Shown here in pieces: positions 1 through 4,974 of a stretch of 6,391 bases of DNA. Both the position numbers and the translations under genes were made by a program. The notes under the pieces were generated by a model. It was not told where the DNA came from. It did not search any database and worked only from the letters and a program-made list of their open reading frames with translations. Source of the stretch: CAZAQV01 sp964487255 (GTDB lineage: Bacteria; Myxococcota_A; Polyangia; Polyangiales; CAZAQV01); the NCBI GenBank assembly GCA_964487255.1, contig CAZAQV010000071.1:1-6391 (forward strand), given 5' to 3'. The stretch's first letter is position 1. Each line of letters begins with the position of its first letter.

Positions 1-499
1 GGCGGATCGGCAGGGACGAAGCCCGAAAATTGGCCCTCTGAAGCCACGTCGCTGAGACGGTGGGGTGTTGACCGGATGTCGCTTGGGCGATGGCCGATCT
101 GTGAGCTAACACCACCATGCCGCGAGGACCAGAGGACAGCCATGCCACCAGGATGACTCCAATCATGTGAGAAGATCATTAGAGGCCATCGCCGGCATCA
201 GCCCATTTGTGAAGATCTATCGGGTTTCCCGAATCACGTGTTTGGCAGACTGCGCTTCACATCCTCGATTACCACCGTCCTCATAGCGATCCGCTACTCC
301 AGATGCTGGGGAGGGTCGCACCATGGGGGGCTCCTCACTCGGTGGTGCCCGACTTCTCGACGTAAGCTCCTGACGGTTCGAATAGCCATCAGCTTTTTTC
401 TTGGTTGTTATTGGTTGTTCCAAAACGCCAGTTCACTTATCCGCCCAGCAAACACCAATCTGGCAAATAGCCTTGCAACAGTTGGAGATTCGTGACACA

Positions 500-584
500 T
501 CAGGGGTTGCAAATCCAGGTGCTGATTGGTCAAATCGCCCGGCGAATATGACTGGCAGTCAAGGGGTCAGGGGTTCAAATCCCC
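500..584. repeat. Imperfect direct repeat of a T-arm-like motif
   Basis: TCAGGGGTTGCAAATCC at 500-516 and TCAGGGGTTCAAATCC at 567-582 are the same except for one extra G, with starts 67 bases apart. The second copy is the T-arm of the tRNA-like sequence; the first lacks the CCCC that would close the stem. Two copies of a tRNA-3'-end motif this close could be attachment-site duplications or a local tandem duplication. The match itself is seen directly; its origin is inference. Confidence 0.45.
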
Positions 585-593
585 TCCACAACA
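547..593 (+). pseudogene. tRNA 3'-half-like sequence (tRNA remnant or attachment-site-like)
   Basis: The stretch folds like the 3' half of a tRNA. There is an anticodon-like arm (TATGA 547-551, seven-base loop CTGGCAG 552-558, TCAAG 559-563; one A-A mismatch and one G-T pair) and a five-base variable region GGGTC (564-568). A perfect T-arm follows (AGGGG 569-573, loop TTCAAAT 574-580, CCCCT 581-585), then a seven-base acceptor strand CCACAAC (586-592) and discriminator A593. The loop would place GGC (Ala) as anticodon, but the acceptor does not look like tRNA-Ala. Upstream, only GTTG at 506-509 could pair with CAAC at 589-592; the remaining acceptor pairs fail and no proper D-arm forms. It is therefore probably not a working tRNA. 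A decayed tRNA or the copied tRNA 3' end left by a tyrosine-recombinase element fits better; chance resemblance cannot be excluded. Confidence 0.4.
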
Positions 594-972
594 ACTACCC
601 CTGAAACCACTGAGGATTCCTTGCCCTGATCCTGCAGCCTGATAGCGCGCCGGCCACATGCCGCCTATGACCCCCGTCGCTGGCTGCGAAGGCTCACAGA
701 ACACCGAGGTTCGATCCATCTTCATCTAGGGCGACCGGGTTCTATGGGTCAAGCGTGGCAACCCCTCCGTCCTCAGAGAGCGCTGCAGCCATCGCAACAT
801 CAAATAGATCGGCGGACTTGGAAACAGCAGGCGTCGCTACCGATCGGTTGTCACGTGAAAGGACACTACAACGCCGGAAGGAAAGCCACCATCACCGTCG
901 AGTAATCGCCTGAAACTCCTTGGTCCGTGGCGAATCGCCAACCAAGATCTATTGCGTCGACTCTCCCGGCAT

Positions 973-1365
973 TCATGTGCCGTGAGTCTGGTTGCCACTT
1001 GCAGCTGAATGGGCGTTGACTTGTTGTATGAGTCGGATTGCCAGCACAAAAATGAACAGGGCAAGGACCGGGTGGAGGGCCGATATGGCTGAGGGTCTGA
1101 ATAGCATCACGGCATTCGCTTGGATCACGTAGACCCCCAGTAATGCCCAAGTCCAGATCTTGAGTGGTCGTGGAAGGCGCGCCGGATACATCAGAGTCAC
1201 CATCCCGATGAGTGGGATGAAGAGGCCGTAGCCCAGACCGGCGTGAAGATCCCAGCTGTCTGTCGAGCCAAGTGTGCCGAGACCGGCGAGGAAGACCTGT
1301 ACCAGGACTCCGACCAGAAACAGGATCGCAAGCAGCCAGTAGACTCGCGACAGCCTCCGGACCAT
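973..1365 (-). CDS. DUF6220-like four-helix membrane protein
   Basis: This 130-residue integral membrane protein has four hydrophobic segments at about residues 8-29, 43-60, 70-88 and 98-115. The pattern resembles the DUF6220 family of small actinobacterial membrane proteins: a first helix ending in FLAGLG (25-30), a conserved His at the start of helix two in the HAGLGYG context (41-47), a PRPLK loop, and LHPV (97-100) at the start of helix four. The two conserved His residues recall small cytochrome-b-like bundles, but haem binding is not shown and the function of the family is unknown. The ATG at 1365 is preceded by AAGGGTGAG, 6-14 bases upstream, a weak Shine-Dalgarno match, and it sits just before the first helix. 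The C-terminal tail is short and polar. The gene stands alone on this strand and diverges from the small gene starting at 1591. Family assignment is from remembered pattern only. Confidence 0.8.
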   Translation of the reverse strand: MVRRLSRVYWLLAILFLVGVLVQVFLAGLGTLGSTDSWDLHAGLGYGLFIPLIGMVTLMYPARLPRPLKIWTWALLGVYVIQANAVMLFRPSAISALHPVLALFIFVLAIRLIQQVNAHSAASGNQTHGT

Positions 1366-1590
1366 TGCCTGCTCACCCTTTCGACTTGGTGGTACCCGCG
1401 CGTCTCGGCGGTCTCGAGTGAATCTACTTGTTGGAGGAACGACACGCGCGGTGATTGGCCCGCCTCCACGTCACTCGTGGCATGAGCCTGCTGACTCAAC
1501 TCGTGTTTTGGGGTCTTTGGACTCTGTTTATCCCAGGCTTTTGGTGTGTATCTAGTCATCGAGGGTCGGCGTGGTGGCCGATTGACTGAA

Positions 1591-1866
1591 ATGAGGCGCT
1601 GGTTGCCCTGGCTGGTGGTCGGGTCCGGGATGGTTGTTGTTTTCCGGATGCTGGCCCAGTCCGGAATGGGACGCCCTGCATTGGCTGAACGCATGTCAGC
1701 TAAGTGCGAGCGGATGTTGGCCGGCATGCCGGCTTCGTTTCCCCCCAACCGCATGATGGCCGACCTCGAAACAGTCAAGGCCCGAACCGCCCGCATTCTT
1801 GAACTGCTCGAAGAGGACCCCAGCCAGATGCACAGGCCAAAGGAGGTATTGAAAAAATCGATGTAG
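1591..1866 (+). CDS. Small single-pass membrane protein, unknown function
   Basis: This 91-residue protein has one N-terminal hydrophobic segment (about 5-18) behind the basic start MRRW, then a soluble helical region. It reads as a membrane anchor with a cytoplasmic tail. The soluble part has a distinctive block: a Cys at 39 (KCERML), MPASFPPNRMM (46-56), and an amphipathic helix ending in RILELLEED (68-76). The FPPxRMM-then-RILELLEE pattern seems familiar from small hypothetical proteins, but I cannot name a family. I chose the ATG at 1591 because it sits directly before the basic-hydrophobic anchor. A GTG at 1546 would add 15 polar residues, and a possible -10 box (TATCTA, 1549-1554) would put transcription start downstream of that GTG. 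No strong ribosome-binding site is visible for either start. A hairpin follows the stop by 20 bases. Confidence 0.7.
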   Translation: MRRWLPWLVVGSGMVVVFRMLAQSGMGRPALAERMSAKCERMLAGMPASFPPNRMMADLETVKARTARILELLEEDPSQMHRPKEVLKKSM

Positions 1867-1886
1867 ACCCTCTGGGCAGGGCCGAC

Positions 1887-1913
1887 GGCGTGCCTTGAGC
1901 CCAAGGCGTCGCC
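1887..1913 (+). terminator. Hairpin after the small membrane gene, terminator-like
   Basis: An inverted repeat 20 bases after the TAG at 1864-1866 has outer stem GGCG (1887-1890) with CGCC (1910-1913), inner stem CCTTG (1893-1897) with CAAGG (1902-1906), loop AGCC, and a small internal bulge. No run of T follows, so it is not a textbook intrinsic terminator. Actinobacterial terminators often lack the T tract, and it may instead be an RNA-stability or attenuating element between two genes of one transcript. Confidence 0.4.
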
Positions 1914-1964
1914 AAACGCGACCGACGACCAGTTCTGCCCCGTTGTGGGTGTTTGGAATCGAAA

Positions 1965-1975
1965 GGAGATGAGGA
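1965..1975 (+). promoter_or_regulatory. Ribosome-binding site deciding the DUF2892 gene start
   Basis: GGAG at 1965-1968 and a second purine box GAGGAA at 1971-1976 precede ATG 1977. The first has an eight-base gap to the ATG, which is near ideal. This favours ATG 1977 over the in-frame upstream codon at 1953, which lies inside this purine-rich leader region and would add eight charged residues before the conserved N-terminus. Confidence 0.6.
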
Positions 1976-1976
1976 A

Positions 1977-2282
1977 ATGAGCTGGAGTTGGGTCAATGAA
2001 GGAATATTGGATCGGATCATCAGAGTGGCCATTGGAGTGGTGCTCTTGTATCTGGGTTGGAGCGGTGTCGTTGAAGGGGGTTGGGGTACTTTCCTCAAGT
2101 ACTTCGGCTTCTTCCCACTGGCCACAGGGTTGAGCGGTTTTTGTGTGCTCTATCCGCTATTCGGGTGGCGCACCAATGGCAGGAGCAGAGAGTCAACCGT
2201 CGCTGCTCGATCCGAGACAGTTGGCCGAGGCCAAGACTCGGTTGAGACAGAAGTCCCGCCGAGGGTGAAGGTTTCATCATGA
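1977..2282 (+). CDS. DUF2892 / YgaP-type transmembrane domain protein
   Basis: This 101-residue membrane protein matches the small DUF2892 family (also called the YgaP-like transmembrane domain). It has the N-terminal block NEGILDRIIRVAIG (7-20), a first helix to about residue 30, a linker, and a second helix with FPLATGLSGFC (46-56) and LYPLFG (58-63), where most members read close to PLxTGxxGxCPLYxxxG. The function of the family is not settled; in Escherichia coli YgaP the same segment anchors a rhodanese sulfurtransferase, which is absent here. The C-terminal tail (about 68-101) is a polar, Ser/Glu/Arg-rich extension longer than usual. The stop overlaps the next ATG in the sequence ATGA (2279-2282), so translation of the two is probably coupled. 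Start choice rests on GGAG eight bases upstream and on where conservation begins. Confidence 0.85.
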   Translation: MSWSWVNEGILDRIIRVAIGVVLLYLGWSGVVEGGWGTFLKYFGFFPLATGLSGFCVLYPLFGWRTNGRSRESTVAARSETVGRGQDSVETEVPPRVKVSS

Positions 2283-2512
2283 TGGGGGGATTCTGGATGA
2301 TGGGCTTCTGGTTGCTCTTCATCGCCGCGATCGTTATCGGGATTGTCTGGCTCGCTCGCAGCGGTTCCTTTGACACGTGGCGCGTAGCTCCACAGGAAAG
2401 ACCGATTGAGGTCCTGGAGCGCCGATTCGCTGAGGGTGCGATGTCATCCGATGAATATCGTCAGCGCAGAGCGGATCTCTTGGGCGAGCGGAGCCCAGGG
2501 TCTCAGGTCTGA
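2279..2512 (+). CDS. SHOCT-domain small membrane protein
   Basis: This 77-residue protein has one strongly hydrophobic segment (about 6-26) followed by a short linker and a C-terminal SHOCT (short C-terminal) domain at about 42-68. The domain is seen in PIEVLERRFAEGAM (42-55) and DEYRQRRADLL (58-68), the usual pattern of two short helices with LxxRxAxGxIxxxEYxxRxxxL. SHOCT domains are thought to mediate oligomerisation or tethering; the exact role is unknown. ATG codons at 2279 and 2282 are both possible; the first forms the ATGA overlap with the DUF2892 gene, and GAGGGTGAAGG at 2261-2271 supplies the ribosome-binding site. It is probably co-expressed with the DUF2892 gene and perhaps with the cyclase gene 38 bases downstream. 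Confidence 0.88.
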   Translation: MMGGFWMMGFWLLFIAAIVIGIVWLARSGSFDTWRVAPQERPIEVLERRFAEGAMSSDEYRQRRADLLGERSPGSQV

Positions 2513-2550
2513 GAGACGCCGGAGTTCGGTCGGCTTGAGCGGTGCTGCTG

Positions 2551-3903
2551 ATGAACGTGATGACTCCGCCCCAGACACGCTATGCGAAGCTGGGTGAACG
2601 CGGGATCGCGTATCAGAAAATCGGTGAGGGTCCGCCAGACCTGATTTGGTCAGCGGGGAGCTCCAACCACACCGATGAGCAATGGGGGGATCCGGCTGCG
2701 GCTGTCTTCATGCGTCGGGTGGCTGGATTCTCCCGTCTCATCCGGTTTGACGTTCTGGGGACGGGTGCCTCCGACCGATTGCCCGGTGACATGGATCCTC
2801 CCCCCTTTGGCGAACAACTCGACGGCGTGCGCAACACCGCTCAAAGTGACCAGTTTGGACTCTTCGCGGCCCACGATGCCGGGCCCGGTGCGATCGAATA
2901 TGCCGCGGCGAACCCGGATCGAGTCACTCATCTCCTGCTCTCCAACACGACGGCCTGCATGAAACGCAAAACCGGATATCCCATCGGGGTTGATGACGAG
3001 ACGCTGTCTTCGCTCGCCGAGATGTTTGAACAAGGATGGGGAACCGAGGCGATAACTCGGATCCTCGTGCCTTCCAAGGCCGGTGACGACTACTTCGTCT
3101 CCTGGTTCACCAAATACATGCGTTCAGTGGGGACTCCAGCCGAGATGAGACGCCATGTGGAGCAGTTCACAAACATCGACGTGAGGCACCTATTGGGGCG
3201 GATCGTCACGCCTACTCTCATTCTGCACCAGCCCAATCCGGTGATTCCGGAGTCACACGGCCGGTATCTGGCTGACCGGATCAACGATGCGATATATGTC
3301 AAGCTTCCCGGTACCGGGATGGCCTTGTACTACGACGATCCCGACCTGGTGCTCTCTCACATCGAGTCATTCATCAGCGATTCATTTTCTCCGTCGGTAG
3401 GGCAAAAAAGCCTCAAGGCTCTCCTCTTCACCGACATAGTCGGCTCGACTGCACAGCTGGAAAGGCTCGGTGACCGAGACTGGTCGGCGGTCCTCGGAAT
3501 GCACGACGAAATATCGGCACGGCACACGGCCCAATATGGAGGGTTGGTCGCCAAGAACACTGGAGACGGCGTCCTCGCCGTGTTTGCCCACCCGGGGGAT
3601 GCCATCCACGCTGCACAGGCGATAAGAGACGAACTGGCGCGCATGTCCATCGAGATACGCAGCGGAATCCACTTCGGGGAGGTGCAGGAAACAGACCACG
3701 ATCTTCGAGGTGTCGCAGTGCACATTGCTGCCCGGGTAATGAGTCAAGCCAAACCCAGTGAGATCCTTGTCTCCCGCACCGTCAAGGATCTGGTGGCAGG
3801 GTCGACCAGCGGTTTCGCTGATGCGGGCTCCCATGAGCTGAAAGGCATAGCCGAGCCATGGCAGCTCTACCGTGTCACTCAAATGATGGACGTAGGGGGA
3901 TAG
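2551..3903 (+). CDS. Alpha/beta-hydrolase fused to class III adenylate/guanylate cyclase
   Basis: This 450-residue two-domain protein has an N-terminal alpha/beta-hydrolase fold (about 15-278) and a C-terminal class III nucleotide cyclase (about 287-443), the architecture of mycobacterial Rv1900c. In the cyclase, the metal-binding Asp are D295 (FTDIVGST) and D339 (NTGDG); K335 and D384 sit where the purine-specifying residues fall, favouring ATP and cAMP. The transition-state Arg is R395 (AVHIAARV), while the usual Asn of that motif is His391. The hydrolase keeps the FDVLGTGASDR strand-loop (66-76), but its elbow reads AHDAG with Asp109 where Ser is usual. The segment that normally carries the catalytic His reads LPGTGMALYY (252-261) and has no His, so this domain is more likely a ligand sensor than an esterase. 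ATG 2551 follows GAGCGG at a suitable distance; GTG 2542 (three more residues) and ATG 2560 are alternatives. It lies 38 bases after the SHOCT gene. Confidence 0.93.
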   Translation: MNVMTPPQTRYAKLGERGIAYQKIGEGPPDLIWSAGSSNHTDEQWGDPAAAVFMRRVAGFSRLIRFDVLGTGASDRLPGDMDPPPFGEQLDGVRNTAQSDQFGLFAAHDAGPGAIEYAAANPDRVTHLLLSNTTACMKRKTGYPIGVDDETLSSLAEMFEQGWGTEAITRILVPSKAGDDYFVSWFTKYMRSVGTPAEMRRHVEQFTNIDVRHLLGRIVTPTLILHQPNPVIPESHGRYLADRINDAIYVKLPGTGMALYYDDPDLVLSHIESFISDSFSPSVGQKSLKALLFTDIVGSTAQLERLGDRDWSAVLGMHDEISARHTAQYGGLVAKNTGDGVLAVFAHPGDAIHAAQAIRDELARMSIEIRSGIHFGEVQETDHDLRGVAVHIAARVMSQAKPSEILVSRTVKDLVAGSTSGFADAGSHELKGIAEPWQLYRVTQMMDVGG

Positions 3904-4142
3904 CAGTCCCTGACCCGTACGTCCTCCCGGTGTCCATCCAAATCCAGTCTGGGCAACTTCTTCGTCGACGATGAGAGAGTATCGGTCGATCGAGACCAGT
4001 TCGAGCCTCTCCGCATTCTGCATGGGTGGCCGGTCGCAATCCGCGAGTAAAGGCGCCATGGTGATTGCATCGAAAAGGGTCCTTTGACTCTTACAGAGGG
4101 GGGTCCACCGCGTTCCCAAGCTCGGCTCAGGCAGGCCACGAC

Positions 4143-4148
4143 AGGAGG
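4143..4148 (+). promoter_or_regulatory. Strong ribosome-binding site of the decayed cytochrome c gene
   Basis: AGGAGG lies seven bases before ATG 4156, a near-perfect Shine-Dalgarno sequence. It fixes the original start directly before the lipoprotein signal peptide and shows that the gene front end is still intact even though the rest is broken. Confidence 0.75.
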
Positions 4149-4155
4149 TGCGCAA

Positions 4156-4951
4156 ATGGACAGGCCGAGCATGATGTGGCTGCTCGTCTTGGCTGGTGTT
4201 GCCCTGATCATTGGAGCCTGCGGTGGCGGGTCGGATGAAGTGGTGCAAGGCGGGTTGCTCTACGACAAATGGTGGGAGGCTGCCTACTCGCTCAACTCGA
4301 GGCCTCGACAAACCCTCGGATGGATGACACCATCACAGAAGCTCGCCGAAGCGTCGCAATGACCCCCTGAGACCGCAACCCTTTGTGGGCGAGTCAGTCC
4401 ACTGACGAACGGGAGGGGCCGGACACCTTCCGATGCAAAGAGTGTCACGGCTGGGACTACCAGGGCGCTGAAGGTGCCTACGGCTCCGGATCGCATTTCA
4501 CTGGATTCCCGGGATCTTCGAAGCGTCTGAGCAATCGGCGGAGGAGTTGGAGACCGCCCTCACTACCGGCGATCATGATTTTTCGATCCTGGGCGACGAT
4601 GAGATCGCAAGTCTGGTTGCCTTCATCCGGGAGGGGCTCGTCGACTACGGCCAGTTCATCGACAGCGATACGGGCGTGGTGGTCGGCGCCGATCTGGACA
4701 ATGGGGAGGACCTCTTCACCGGACTCTGTCGGGGCTGCCACGGCGGTGACGGTCAAACCTTGAACTTCGGTTCCGAGGACGAGCCCGAATAGCTAGGGGA
4801 CCTGGCCGCTGACAACCCATGGGAGGCTTTCCACAAAGGAAGGTTCGGGCATCCAGGAAGTGATCCTGAAATGCCATCAACGTTGCAGGAAGTCTGGTTG
4901 ATCGAAGAAATACGCGACGTCATTGGCTACGCACAAACCCACGACGAGTGA
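4156..4951 (+). pseudogene. Broken di-haem cytochrome c lipoprotein gene
   Basis: Read across three frames, this is a c-type cytochrome anchored outside the membrane as a lipoprotein. An N-terminal hydrophobic signal ends in IIGAC with lipobox Cys22, followed by a Gly-rich linker and YDKWWEAA (36-43). A first haem site CKECH follows at about 4435-4449 with a downstream HFTGFPG segment, and a second, CRGCH, at about 4727-4741. The tail (from DNPWEAFHKGRFG, about 4814) extends to TGA 4949-4951. Such proteins carry electrons in respiratory or oxidative pathways. Three lesions break it. IS30-like sequence replaces part of the protein after residue 43 and ends in TGA 4360-4362. One base is missing in the G run at 4511-4513 (a GGG codon before ATC is expected). 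TAG at 4790-4792 sits after EDEPE, where a Tyr codon would be one base different. Independent lesions make sequencing error alone an unlikely explanation. Fragments at 4156-4362 and 4547-4792 could still be called as genes. Confidence 0.88.
4285..4378 (+). mobile_element. IS30-family transposase 3'-end remnant
   Basis: From about codon 44 of the 4156 frame the translation changes from cytochrome to SLNSRPRQTLGWMTPSQKL (45-63), followed by AEASQ and TGA at 4360-4362. The NxRPRxTLGWxTPxEKLAE block is the characteristic C-terminus of IS30-family (DDE) transposases. The bases across and after the stop, about 4347-4378 (GCAATGACCCCCTGAGACCG and onwards), look like an IS30 right-end inverted repeat that overlaps the transposase tail. 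Cytochrome sequence resumes at 4383 (WASQST). Only about 95 bases of the element remain; its left end and catalytic core are missing, and roughly 10-15 host residues seem lost too, so insertion was followed by deletion. The fusion happens to stay in frame with the lipoprotein signal. The left junction (near 4279-4290) and right junction (near 4378-4382) are estimates. Confidence 0.75.
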
Positions 4952-4974
4952 AGCCAGCGAAACTGGGGTAGTTG

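Larger units (their letters stand above)
1..972. other. Gene-poor stretch with no supportable CDS
   Basis: No reading frame here looks like a protein: the open frames are short, overlap one another on both strands, and have low-complexity or Arg/Ser/Pro-rich translations without recognisable motifs. At the left edge three short frames run in from outside and stop at 39-41, 52-54 and 151-153; any could be the tail of an upstream gene, but none is recognisable. Around 669-912 a plus-strand frame without a plausible start gives an Ala/Ser-rich then basic translation, which could be a decayed coding remnant. The only structured element seen is the tRNA-like sequence near 547-593 and its partial repeat at 500-516. 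A short palindrome at 220-232 (5-bp stem, TTT loop) is also present. I read this as intergenic or degenerate DNA, possibly the scar of an old insertion. Confidence 0.55.

Noticed and set aside
220..232. Palindrome TCGGG-TTT-CCCGA as a regulatory hairpin or terminator
   Set aside because: A five-base stem with no neighbouring gene or T tract is expected by chance in GC-rich DNA.
506..593. A complete functional tRNA
   Set aside because: Only four acceptor pairs (GTTG with CAAC) can form, no D-arm with normal geometry is seen, and the 88-base span is too long without a class II variable arm.
1197..1904. Minus-strand open frame of about 235 codons
   Set aside because: It overlaps the DUF6220-like gene in another frame and is antisense to the small 1591 gene; the translation is Ser/Arg-rich with no motif.
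3382..4311. Minus-strand open frame of about 309 codons opposite the cyclase and the spacer
   Set aside because: It lies mostly antisense to the well-supported cyclase domain, has no recognisable motif, no membrane or domain pattern, and His/Pro/Arg-rich composition typical of an antisense shadow in GC-rich DNA.
4954..4966. Hairpin CCAG-CGAAA-CTGG between the convergent genes as a terminator
   Set aside because: The stem is only four base pairs and no T tract follows on either strand.
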